NCBI RefSeq assembly: GCF_003286085.1
Contig: NW_020825289.1
Location: forward strand, 3,224,001-3,288,000
From: Drosophila persimilis
Lineage: Eukaryota > Arthropoda > Insecta > Diptera > Drosophilidae
Direction of reading: 5' to 3'
Length of the DNA: 64,000 nucleotides
Each line of letters starts with the position of its first letter. Position 1 is the stretch's first letter. The translations under genes and the position numbers were made by a program. Below are positions 45,897-64,000 of the stretch, piece after piece. The notes beneath the pieces are model-generated. The model was not told the DNA's origin and searched no databases. It was given only the letters and a program-made list of their open reading frames with translations.

Positions 45897-48800
45897 ATGT
45901 TTTCATATAAGCTGCCGTGCGGGGACTTCCAAACGGTCACCACAATGACGGAGAAAAATATAAGCTTCGTGCCGCCAGTTTACGAGCAGAGGTACTGCGC
46001 GGCAATTCAAATTTTAATGGGATGGCAGGATCAAATCAAGAAGGTGGTCGAATTTGGCTGTGCCGAAATCCGGTTCTTCCCCCTACTACGACGAATTGAG
46101 ACGATTGAAAATATAGTTCTGGTAAGCATTGAAACTCAGCGTGAAAAAAGCGCGGCGTTTTTTTAGGGACATTGTTAAGGAAACACGATTATATTTTATT
46201 TACTTCGGCTGTATCTGTATCCTATCTTAGACTGCTATCATAATAATTACGAAATAACCTTTATCTATATATATATATATTAAATACTTTATTGAGTAGA
46301 GTATACCTTTTAAATGTAATAGGGAAAATGGGAAATGAAACCTAACAATAACGGAAAAGTGGCAAATAAAAATTCAATACATGAAAGATTTGCTATCAAG
46401 GCCATGTGGAGCCAAACGGTGCACTGTTTCTGCACACCTTTTGTCCGTACATATATTTCTTACAACATCGTATAATGGGTAATTCAACGTCTTGCGCATG
46501 GAGCCGAGCTGTGCTGAGCCGATGCTCTCATAGCTCTGCTCCGACTGCCTGAGCGTACCAATCTGAATGCTTAAAGATAACAAATTAATTTATTAAAAAC
46601 CAAAATTAGAAATCATGACGAGTGGTGTCCACGTGTATTAGCATGATTAGGTTTTGTTCTGTTCCTCTGAACAACTCATCTGGCATCGGGTAGTGCCCTG
46701 TTAACCACTAAAAATACTTGAAAACGAATTTAGGTTGCTAGTTTTCTAATTCTTGGTTTGAAGTCCCCCTAGCCTAGTCGGTCGGTCGGTTGGTCGGTCG
46801 GTCCCTATTTATAGCTCTATAATTTGCGAGAATGCCTGGACGGGTTGACATTACGCCCCTTGATGTACTTGTTTTCGTCATCGTATTCGCTGTACAGATT
46901 CTGCACTTCCAACAAGCTCGAGTTGTTCTCTACATCGTGCTCGCCAATTTTTGACTCAGTCTTATATAGGCATCGGCGCGTGCGCCGCTGCTTAGGTCGA
47001 TCCTCTGGCGACCGCCTTGACTTCAGTTTGCGCTCCACCTCATCGGTGGCAGAGGACACAGTGGCATTTTCTTTGCGTGTGGCGCAGCCACGTTTGTTAC
47101 TGGCCACTGCTGACAACGGCGTAGACCGAGATTTGCTAACAGCACCGCCGGCAAATTTAGCCGAGGCTATATTTTTGTTACTACGTGATACACCTCGGTT
47201 GGATTTCAGCTGCTGTGTTTGGGTTTGCTTGCTGGTTCTTTTCCGGTAGGCTCCCCCCCCGACGCGTCGACGAACTGCTTGCTCGGAATGGTCAGAGTAA
47301 TCGCTCTCCTCAGACGTGCCTTGCTCTGCATACTGCTATAAAGATAAAAATGATAAAACATAAAAATAAATGTTTTTATATGCCACCACAATTTACCTCT
47401 CCATCAGTGCTTTCTGCTGCATCATTATCCTCCTCCTCCTCCTGGTCCTGCTCGCGAGTCAATGCATCGACTTCATCATGGCATTCGCCTTCGTTGTGTT
47501 CCTGCACGACCAGTCCCTTATCGCGTCGACTCTGCTCAACCGTCAGTATCGCATAGGTTGGCCTGCCCTCATAGCGCTTAGGAAGACGCATTTGCAAGGG
47601 GCATATGGTCTCCTCCCGTTCAAACTCCTTGGCCGCCCGTTCGCGGGCTATTTGATCGGGGTCTTGAGAGATAACCTCCGCCCATGAGAACTTCTTTTTC
47701 ACATTCTTCTTGCTCGACTTGGATCGCAGGTTCTTGGGCGATACACGATTTGTTATCGAGTGCTCCTGGAACGGAGTGCTAAGCGTTGAGTTACGCATCA
47801 CGTTGGTGGAAATCTTATTATTCAGTTCAAATATATCGCACTTGTTGCCATACATTTCGTCCTTAACAGCCACGCGGGAGAGCAAAATCTCTTCGCTGTT
47901 TAAGCGCATCTGGCTGGGGTCATGGCCCAGACGATGAAACTCTCGCTTAAAGATGTTGCGATAACGCTCATAATTGGGACGCTCCTGGTATGCTAACTGG
48001 CCAATCTGTTTCAGAAACTCGCCCAAATACTTAGGAACTTGTTTTCCGTAGAATTGACGCAACATTTCCGAGACATCCGTCATAAAGAGCTCCTTAGCAC
48101 GGTGCACTTTCTCCTGCTGTTGCTGCTGGGCCACATCCTTCCAGGGCAGGTAACCCTCGGACCAGTACACCAAATTGTAGCCCAAGCACTCCAAATCGCT
48201 GCGTCGCGAATGCGCGCCCAGGTGGGCGTCGCGCGATGTGAACTCTAGAGTGCCGTCGTGCGCACGTCGTTGGTCCATAATAAACGGACGGTGAACACCG
48301 CGGTCTTGATATTTTGAGGCCAGGCCAAAGTCAATAAGGAACACGTGCTCTTCCTCGGCGGGGAGAAGCTGATACTCTGCGTGGGATTGGGTGTCGTCCT
48401 GCTTTCGCCTTCCACTCCGTTTGCTACCTTCGCTCATTTCACTTTTAAGTTTCGATTGATGTCTCGTTGCTCGTGTAGTTATGGAGCACTTGGAGGGCGT
48501 AGATGGATGTGCATGTGCTTGTGCGTGCCTTGCCCGTTTACCCACGGCTGCTGTCGCGCGTCGCGCCGAGGGTGGAAGAAACTCCTCTGAATCGTTATCG
48601 GACGTTACTGGCGACTGATCGTCTTTATCCTCATTATTTTTTATGGGATAACCATCCTCGTTAAAGTCCTCGCGGTAGCTAACGCGTTTGGTGGGTCGCA
48701 GATAGTGCGACTTGACCATTTCCTCGTACATGGAGTTGCGCTTTTCTCGACGGCACGAACGCACCGGATTGGAGCCGCTGAACTCGATGTTAGTCTTGCG

Positions 48801-51800
48801 CACGCTTCCCTTATTTTTGTTCACTGGCGTGTGGTACGTGTCCAGGCTGTTGCTGTTGTTACTGTTCGAAGTGGCGCCATCATCAAAGTCCTCGTCTTCC
48901 TCATCTTCCTGGGCGGCATCCACAATTTGCTTTAAAGCCAACTTTTTGTTCTTCATGAAGTAGTCATCGTCGCCATCACTGAACTTGACTACATCATCGG
49001 TTGTCTCCTGCTCCGAGCTATTCCCGCTGTCTGTCGTCTGCTGTTTCTCATCGTAGTGCTCGTCGTAGCCATCGCTCTTTGCCCCCTTGACTTTTCCGGC
49101 AGGCACTGCCTGCTGCTTGAGGTACTTGCACTTGGATATCATTAGGTTCTGTGCCTTGATATCGTTGTGACAATAGCCCTTGTCGTGAAGATGCTCTAGC
49201 ACATTAATTATGTGGATAGCGAGGACCAGCAAGCATTTCTGCTCCACCCGTGAGTTTTTAATGAGCGAGTGCAGGTCGCGATCGAAGCGGGGCAGGACCA
49301 AGAACCGATACCGAGCATCTCCAAAGTAGTGTGTGCCCGAGGCAATGTAGCTGGGTATTCCGGACGGGGGCCCGTTGCTAATAATATGCCTACGAGCCGA
49401 AATGTTGGCAGCATCCTCGTGATCATCAGCTATTTCTACAACAAAAGAATGATCATAGCATCAAGCAGTAAACCTACGGTGTATAATGCTTACTCTTAGT
49501 CTGAGATGTGTTGATCAGACAGTGAATCTCGACGAAAAGTGGTCCATTTGAGTGGGGTTCAATTTTGACGACGAATTTGGCTCTTTCAGAGCTAACGGGG
49601 CAGACAGTGTCTTCTGAGGCTAGGAAGATCTCGCCAAAGTTTCCCTTGCCTATAGAAAAATATGGTAGTTAAAATGCGCACTTTGCATTTGCATTATAAC
49701 CAATCTGTCGATCACCACTCACCTATGGGTCGCCCCAAACGCCACGCCTTGGAGAGCACGTCCCTCAGTATGGTTCCATTGACGACAGATGGACGCAACG
49801 TATATACCGGACGCGGCGACTCGGTAGAGTTTGAGTGATTGTGGTCACTGGCAAAACTAGCTCCAGCCAACAGGAGGCTTTGAGCTTGCGGGGTCTTCAA
49901 CACAGATGTATCTTCCTCCACTTCACCACCGCCAGCAGACCCCGACGATGAGGAATCCTCGTCGTCGTTCTCGTGGAACTCATATCCATTGCCATTTGTC
50001 GCCGCGCTGAGGCGCAGGCATTTCTCCGTCACACTGCCGCTGGTTTTGGCCGGCGCTCGCTTTCGTTTGCGTATGTTGCGGTCTATCGGTGGGCGTTCCA
50101 ACGGGAGGCGTTTGCCCATCGTGATGCCGATGCCCCCTCCTTGGATTTGGTTGCAAACGGACTACGCTATAGCTCAGTCTCGTTGCAGATTTACGCGAGG
50201 CGTATTAAGGAACGTTGATTAGATTTGCGCGTAAAAATTTTATTGTTTTCTTCGAGTTCCGTTTTATAGCTTGTTGTCTATGCTTTTTCACTTGAGATTT
50301 GAGTAAAGCGTAGAGTGGTATGTCAAATAGACAGCGACATAGTGTTCGTTTGTATTAGTGTGTAATAATTATGTACACACAAACAAAACAAATAATTTAA
50401 TATCTTTCGGAAATGTCCGAAATGTTGATTTGTTCATTATTCGAATAGTATGTGTAAATGCGTGCAAGTCTGCAGATTTATATTCAATATTCAATGTCTG
50501 TAAACATGGGGATAAAATAACAGGACAGACGGACGGACAGACAAATGAGTACAAAATTGATTTTTCTCCCCGGCATTACAGCACATAGCATTAAAGCATA
50601 TTGTTAATCTTTCTTTTCACTAGAGTATTCGTTATAGATATATTATAGCTGCCACTCGATTTCCTCAGCACAAACTCGATTGAATTGATTTTCCAGTAGC
50701 TATTTTTCTCACGTATTGCTAGCTCTCTTCTTCTTTTTTTGTAGCTTTTCTTTCTCTGTCCTCTACAAGACCATGTCTTGTAGGTTTGTACCGCGCATAG
50801 CCGTAAATAAATGCTTACAATTTTTAGTTGGCCCGGCGTCTTACACGTTTAATTTTCACATATAGTTCATTGCTTTCTTCTCTTTATTGTTTAGCTTATT
50901 TTAGTAATTACACATTTTTTCAACATATCGATAAAATTTATCAAGTCAGAAATACACATTTTCTACACATTTGCTACATAATGGAAGGAAAAAGAGGGTA
51001 TGGACAAGAGCCAAACCGGCCCAGAAAAGCAACGCATGCAAGGTAAAATCTACCCCATTTCCCAATATACCTCGAAGAGAAAAAGACGATTTTTTTTTCA
51101 ATATATATTGTTCTCACACGCGAGGTGAGATGCGTACGAACCTTGCAATTTGCCTTGGCTATTTTGTGCTATTGTCCATACCCTTATTTATAGCCCATTA
51201 CGACTCATTAGCCCATTACTGCCGAGAGAACAGCAGTGTGACCGTCCTACCCTCAGAAATAACGCAAATATACCGATGAAAAAACGATCTTATACCACTA
51301 AAACCCCCTTTATTTAAACAGCTGGAGCTAGAATTCTTCATGATTCATAATTTTCGTAGAGGACGGACATTTGTCCATATTCAAAAATCATATTAGTCGA
51401 TTTTGATATTTGGTTTAATATTGCTAGCTAGCCAGGAAACTCAGTTCTGAAGACATTATTGTATCCAAGTGATATTTTCTACAAGATTGGCTTATATTAA
51501 ATACTCTCTTTTATTTGGTTGTGTCTAAAATAAGGTTAAAAAAAAGCTCAAAGCATAAAACGAAAATGTGTCTTGAATGTTATCCTCTTTATACCCTATT
51601 TCTTTTAACTAATACTCAAATTCTGGTTTCCAAGCTGCTTTAAAACGTTATTAGTAATGGTATTTTCCGAGAGTGAGATGTTTTAGACCTTGTATTAATA
51701 TTTTCTTGTAAATATATCTCGATCCCGATACCTATTCTTGGTCTCTGTAAAAAGACAATAAACTGCAACATTTTGTTGTGATAGCTTGTGATATCTTCAT

Positions 51801-54548
51801 TCATTGGAGCCTAGGATAACAAACATTTCCCCAATTATATAATATCCTTTTCACTATGTGGAGTGTTGCTGATTTAAATCTTAGCTCAAAAAAGTTAGAA
51901 GAAAATTTATATTCGCGCAATTTACATTCGCGAATTCTTTTAACATGAAATCGCTTCTATCTGTTTTCGTAGGTGGACATTGACGAAGCACTGCTGAGGA
52001 AGAACATGAATCGAATAGACCCATTGCTCTCCGACCATATTAAGAAACGCCAGAGTCTCCTGCAAGTGCAGGTTCTGCAAGGAAACGTCGCCGATTCCTC
52101 GGATGAATTGCGGGACACAGATGCTGTTATCGCTTTGGAACTGTAAGAAATACACTGCATATTTACACTACTATTTACTACAATAATTTAGCTAGTCCGT
52201 ATAGTTTTAATGAATTTAATGCCGCGCGCACTGTTTTTGCATTTCGTTGCAAAATGTTGTGTTGTATAAAATACGACAGGGCTCCAGCGTAATCCGACCC
52301 ATTTCATACGAACGATAAAATCGTTTGATATAAGCTATTTGGCTGCGTTATTTACCTGATTTTTTAAATCATTCCATTCAAAACTATCGAGTGGCGCCAC
52401 TATCGATGGTTCGACAGCTGCATGACACAAGTACAAATTTGTAAAAATTTTCTACTGGAATTGTTGTAGCAACATTTTACATTTTACATCATAATCTTAT
52501 TAGATGTACTCAGTACTACAGCAGTGATGTTGAGACATAATATTTTCTATTCTTCATAAATAACACTGCACAGCATATCTGATGATTTCAGAGGATTATT
52601 TTATTTAGATCTTTAGTTGAAGAAAAGTTTCTTTTTGCAGCTGAAGGCTGAAGGAGGGCTGTTCTGAATGATCCAACAATAGTCAGCCATCATGTGTGAG
52701 TTCCAGTAGCCTTGATAGCGTCCCTCCATCGTACGAAGATCCTGATCTTCAAGATTGACGAAAAAATAGTCCAGGTGATTATGGAGAAAGTATAACTTAA
52801 TTATTATGCTACATCCAACCCTTTGAAAGTGATAAATTAGTTGTTCGACGTGTTGAGGGTAGTCAGAACTAGACGATATTTTGTTGTCCTTCTTTTAGCC
52901 TAGAGGCTACAATTTGTGAAGCGGTCTTTGACAGTCCTAGATCTCCTATAGGATCGTTTAAATCGTCTTGGATCAGTCGGATCGTCAGTACTGTCATTTT
53001 CCACCTTAAAACGCATGTGCTTCTCCTTAAGGCTCTGTTTTTGTTCACCAAACTAAAATAACAGTCGTCGTTGTGGTTCACAGGTTATTTCTCTTAAGAG
53101 AATTACCCTGGTGGATGATCTTGCTGTTATAACAGACGTCAAACTAAAGTTTTCTGAACACATACATATCTACCATGGTAAATAATGCCATGGGCCTGCT
53201 TGGGTTTATAAAAAGGTGGCCAAAGGTATTGTACGTCCCATATTGCATATTGCATCGCCACTTGACAGATGCAGTCGTTGCATATCAACGTCCTAAATAT
53301 TCATAAATAGCGACTTTGTACCTAAATTTGTTCCGTTTTCCATTTGTCCACAAACGCAGAAACTCAACGCACGTTTTGCATACTTTTTGCGGAACCCAAT
53401 GATTATATTTAATTTCCAGCGGCTGACCAAAGTAATTCATTCAAGCTTCTTTTACGAACTCTGTTACATTTAAACGATATTCTTTAAATATTCTTTCGGA
53501 CTATTCACACAAAGAATTCTATGCACAAGGCTATGCACAAGGCTATGCACAAACAGACTGTGCCATATCAAATTTGAATAAGTAACAGCAAATTAGGGCT
53601 ATGAAAAAGCGAATTTAGAGTGAAAGCTAACTCGTAAACTAGAGCTGTTTCAAAACAAATGAGTGTATTTTTAGAATCAGCGGCCTCAAATTAATAGACA
53701 TAAAGTGATAAAAGTCAATCATCATATTACTCGTTTTTTATATTCGGCTCCAGAAGATAATAATTTTATGTACGCATTTATTTACTTACAGCATTGAGCA
53801 CGTTTATGAAGATGTGTTGACCAAAATTCCATTGAATGTTTTCGGATTCATGCAACCGAAAATTGCCATATTCAGCACGCCTAATTCGGACTATAATGTC
53901 ATCTTTACGCGCTTCAATCCCCTTCTACCGAATGGATTTCGTCACGAAGATCACAAGTTTGAATGGACGCGGGAAGAATTTAAGTCCTGGTGCACGTCTA
54001 TTGTTCAGAAATATCCCAATTACATGTTCGCCCTAATGGGAGTGGGAGATCCTCCCAAGGGCTATGAGTCCGTCGGTCATGTGTCGCAGATAGCGATATT
54101 CGTACGCAAGGATATCCTCGAATTGGAGCTAGAGAATCCGCTGATTCGCAATGTAGGGACATCCAGTCCCTACCAGCTCATACATGGCGTCACCTATCCC
54201 TTTCATGTGGATACCAGGAGTCAGGAGCAACGTATCTGGGACGATGTTCAATATGAGCTGAATAATTTTAAGCAATACTGCAAATACCAAACCGAAGATG
54301 ACGACTGTTCGGATATACATAAACTACCATTTGAGTCACTACTGTCACGCATCCATCGCACTGGCGCTACAAGAGAAATACTTGACGATATCCTAAAAAA
54401 GAAATCAGTTCAGGTCAAGGATGATTTCGTTCTGATAGAGGACTCGGACGACGATTCCGTAACTTCAACCCATAGTGATGCCGATGAGCAGAGCTTGAAT
54501 GAGGTCCAATTATCCGGAGAGGACGAGGAGCTTTGGGGTGTCAATTAA
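45897..54548 (+). CDS. Hen1: Hen1 small-RNA 2'-O-methyltransferase
   Basis: Exons 45897-46121, 51973-52142 and 53792-54548 give 383 residues; an in-frame ATG 16 codons in is an alternative start. Hen1 (Pimet) methylates the 3' ends of piRNAs and Ago2-bound siRNAs. Motifs: YEQRYCAAIQIL, the SAM-binding VEFGCAEIRFF (exon 1), QGNVADSSDELRDTDAV (exon 2), and the metal site ELIEH across the 52142/53792 junction, with a partner histidine in GFRHEDHKFEW. The acidic C-terminal tail is not part of the catalytic core. The long introns are unusual: intron 1 is 5.85 kb and contains a whole kinase gene on the other strand; intron 2 is 1.65 kb and contains transposon debris. Confidence 0.95.
46122..46816. 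other. Hen1 intron 1, left part
   Basis: No coding exon is assigned. It probably includes the 3' UTR of the nested kinase gene. A CGGT/CGGTTGGT run lies near 46780-46802. Confidence 0.45.
46817..50119 (-). CDS. VRK-like protein kinase with a large insertion, nested in Hen1 intron 1
   Basis: Exons 50119-49723, 49649-49494, 49429-47397 and 47335-46817 give 1034 residues. The kinase domain matches the vaccinia-related-kinase (VRK/casein-kinase-1-like) group: glycine loop GKGNFGEIF, lysine in FVVKIE, GIPSYIASGTHYFGDARYRF, catalytic loop CHNDIKAQNL, then DFGLASKY and SRRSDLECLGYNLVYW. Between the catalytic loop (about residue 272) and DFG (about residue 551) is an acidic, low-complexity insertion of about 265 residues. 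The C-terminal 320 residues are charged and unstructured. Key catalytic residues are present, so activity is plausible; the usual HGD glycine is asparagine (HND). The likely orthologue is the gene called CG8878. Confidence 0.9.
50120..51972. other. Hen1 intron 1, right part
   Basis: Upstream DNA of the nested kinase gene and the rest of the Hen1 intron. Contains a short GGACAGACGGACGGACAGAC run at 50522-50541 reminiscent of the DINE-1 block but too short to assign. No coding exon seen. Confidence 0.45.
52605..53085 (-). pseudogene. Decayed copy of a multi-copy arthropod protein, probably transposon-borne
   Basis: On the minus strand, 53081-52869 reads through RWKMTVLTIRLIQDDLND and ends with DLGLSKTASQIVASRLKEG. 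After a frame change, 52860-52610 reads YPQHVEQLIYHFQRVGC, LHNHLDYF, TMEGRYQGYWNSHMMADYCW. The block HLDxFPxN..RYQGxWxxxMMADYCW is one I remember from repetitive hypothetical proteins in aphids and other arthropods, and DLGLSK..ASRLKE from their N-terminal part. The middle of the protein is missing here. The element family name is not known to me. Confidence 0.55.
53086..53450 (+). pseudogene. LINE reverse-transcriptase C-terminal remnant in Hen1 intron 2
   Basis: Plus-strand pieces read ITLVDDLAVITDVKLKFSEH, then, after frame changes, an LLGFIKRW-like segment near 53195 and LNARFAYFLRNP near 53365. These match the end of the reverse-transcriptase domain of jockey-like non-LTR elements (DLGVxxDxKLxFxxH .. 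LGFIxR). Many stops. Confidence 0.6.
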
Positions 54549-55421
54549 GCTCCGCTCCCAAGATTGGGGCCCAGAATAATATTTTTTCATAAGTCCCGGT
54601 GAACTCCCATATTGGGACTTCGAATAAATCCAGAACCAAATCTGTTCCCTTTTACATATCTCTTCGGGGTCCAGGGTGGGTTTTTTCAAGCACAGTTTCA
54701 ATTTCAGTTTCAGTTGAGGGAGTTCACCCGCCCTTTCTCCCTAGTAGACCACTATCACTGCGAAACGTTGCGAAAATTGGGGTTGCCGCCAAGATGATGA
54801 AGACGCCGACGCCGCGTCGTCTGTCTAGCTGGGGCACCCGCACGGAAATTGGTTTTTTTTGCAACAATAGAGAGATGCAGCAAGGTGGGGGGAAAGCAGG
54901 GGAGAGTTTAACATGCAGACTTGGCGCAAACGCAGCGCATACCGAAATTGCCTGCGCTATTAATGCATCCACCCGGCATACACTACACTCCACTCTCTGG
55001 CACCCTGAAACTCTACGGAACTCTGCGGCTGCCTTCCCAGAGGTCTGTTAATGGAGCTGGCGTCAGCTCGAAGCTGGCGCCGGAGAGTCATCGTCAGTTG
55101 TAAGTGAACCTCGCTCCTGACAAGGGGGCCAGCGAACCGAAAAATATCTAAGAACGAATTGCCATAGTAGCAAAAGTAGCCCCGTCCTAGTGGCCTGGTG
55201 CTGTCGTGACAAGTAACGAAAACAAGAATTCATAAACATTCACCCAACAGAAGTAGACACATATACATACATATATACATATATATACATCCTTTCACCT
55301 TGGGTCGAGTGTCACATGTAAATCGGAATTTAACTCAATTTTTATTACATTAGTTCGCCCTGTGATTGTGTGAGGAGTCTTGCGTGGTTCGTTCAGTCGA
55401 CAGTTTCAGTCAATCGAAGCC
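54549..55421. other. Intergenic region between Hen1 and the dynein light chain
   Basis: Same-strand genes 870 bases apart. A GC-richer segment at 54780-55100 has open frames on both strands but no recognisable domain. TACATATA repeats lie at 55262-55290, and the leader of the dynein light chain lies just before 55422. GTTCAGTCGAC at 55390 contains TCAGTC, a possible initiator. Confidence 0.4.
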
Positions 55422-55870
55422 ATGGCCGATGAGGGTGAAGGCGGCAAGGAGGGCGAAAAGAAAATCCTCCACGTCTATCCTCTAGTAAAGGTTTGCAGAG
55501 CAACTTAATGAACCTTACAGCACGTTCGCAAGATTAACCTCAGTATTCGATTTTTCTCGCAGCACTCGGACATGAATGAGGAAATGCGAACGGAGGCCAT
55601 TGAACTGAGCATCACCGCGTGCGAGAAGTATTCGTCAAACTATGAGGTATGTGGTGGGGGCAAGCCTATTGGGTAAGCTTCACAGTTTGCCTGGTTTCGT
55701 TTCAGCAAGCAGCCAAGATCATTAAGGAGACCATGGACAAGAAGTTTGGCATCTATTGGCATGTGGTTGTTGGCGAGGGATTCGGCTTTGAGGTATCCTA
55801 TGAAACAGAGAACATTCTGTACCTATTCTTCGCCGGCAATCTGGCCATTGTGTTGTGGAAGTGCTCTTAG
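55422..55870 (+). CDS. Dynein light chain, DNAL4-like (LC8 superfamily)
   Basis: Exons 55422-55490, 55563-55646 and 55706-55870 give 105 residues. After a Glu/Gly/Lys-rich N terminus (MADEGEGGKEGEKK) comes the LC8-type fold: HSDMNEEMRTEAIELSITAC, KFGIYWHVVVGEGFGFEVSY and the final strand YLFFAGNLAIVLWK. DNAL4 is the light chain 4 of axonemal outer-arm dynein; flies express such chains in sperm and sensory cilia. The probable orthologue is CG8407. It is convergent with Prp8. Confidence 0.93.
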
Positions 55871-56240
55871 AGAGCGAGCGAGTCACCAATCAATCAAACG
55901 TACCTAGAAACCTCCCAAAGAGAAGTTTATTTTTGTATTAACTTGAGTTTTACATACGCGTATACAATATACAAACGGCGTACCGTACAGTTAATGGACT
56001 CAAATACGCACAAGTAGCAGCAAAGGCGGATGACGGATGAAGAAGGAACCAACCGACCAATACGTGTGATTTCCATGGTAACTTTGGCAACCCCCAGCCC
56101 TTCCTTCCGTTTCGATGTTGCTTCGTGAGAAAAGAATTTAATTTTATTACGAAATGTACCTAGTCGCTAACATTTTGAAAACACAAATCATAAATTGTTG
56201 GTATGCACAAAACGAAAACACGAACACCTGAACGATTCGC
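55871..56240. other. Convergent 3' UTR space of the dynein light chain and Prp8
   Basis: 370 bases between stop codons of opposite genes; nothing coding. The two 3' UTRs may overlap. Confidence 0.5.

Positions 56241-64000
<7,760 letters not shown>

Noticed and set aside
46374..46583. 69-codon minus-strand frame preceded by an acceptor-like sequence
   Set aside because: Tested as an alternative last exon for the nested kinase; the reading phase from the preceding donor meets a stop after about 13 codons.
50522..50541. GGACAGACGGACGG run like the DINE-1 internal block
   Set aside because: Only about 20 bases, with no other DINE-1 hallmark around it; too short to call an element.
54599..55051. 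150-codon frame between Hen1 and the dynein light chain
   Set aside because: No domain; open frames on both strands here follow from GC-rich composition.

Overview
This window is nuclear DNA from a fly of the genus Drosophila. Intron-rich genes carry GT..AG junctions, the TATCGATA (DRE) promoter motif recurs, and the proteins read as close Drosophila orthologues. Several neighbours (Iswi, prel, ZnT49B, an enoyl-CoA hydratase, an arylsulfatase, Hen1, a VRK-like kinase, a dynein light chain, Prp8) belong, as I remember it, to the region around 49B on chromosome arm 2R of D. melanogaster (Muller element C). SGM/DINE-1-like repeats and the divergence suggest an obscura-group species. That species call is inference.

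Layout. 1-9213 (+): the 3' part of an ADAMTS-type secreted metalloprotease gene with large introns, a pair of look-alike alternative exons and two possible C termini. 10100-13090: transposon block (SGM/DINE-1-like copies, including an inverted pair, then a decayed non-LTR retrotransposon). 13236-15330: divergent TMEM14-like (-) and prel (+) genes sharing a promoter region with DREs. 15768-16881: a Tc1-like element with long terminal inverted repeats. 17999-21472: Iswi (+). 22082-24434: SLC36-type amino-acid transporter (-), followed by about 8.5 kb of non-coding upstream DNA with a predicted Inr+DPE promoter. 32938-36699: divergent enoyl-CoA hydratase (-) and ZnT49B (+). 38990-40999: arylsulfatase (+), convergent with a tiny predicted secreted-peptide gene at 41188-41346 (-). 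42161-43400: transposase remnant and diverged repeats. 43457-44036: a COA4-like twin-CX9C gene and a PTH2 gene whose reading frames overlap by 17 bases (+). 44108-45305: Era-like mitochondrial GTPase (-). 45897-54548: Hen1 (+), with an entire VRK-like kinase gene nested antisense in intron 1 and transposon debris in intron 2. 55422-55870: dynein light chain (+). 56241-64000: Prp8 (-), running off the right edge.

Most genes are housekeeping: chromatin remodelling (Iswi), splicing (Prp8), piRNA/siRNA 3' methylation (Hen1) and mitochondrial biology (PRELI protein, TMEM14-like, ECH, COA4-like, PTH2, Era-like GTPase, ZnT49B). They are packed in divergent or convergent pairs. The most unusual signals are the mutually exclusive exon pair inside the ADAMTS catalytic domain, the overlapping two-cistron COA4/PTH2 unit preceded by an ATG-TAA start-stop element, the roughly 265-residue insertion that splits the VRK-like kinase domain, and the 52-residue secreted-peptide gene. 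Exon limits were derived by hand from splice signals and reading-frame phase; total coding lengths are multiples of three for every complete gene and for the Prp8 part in the window.
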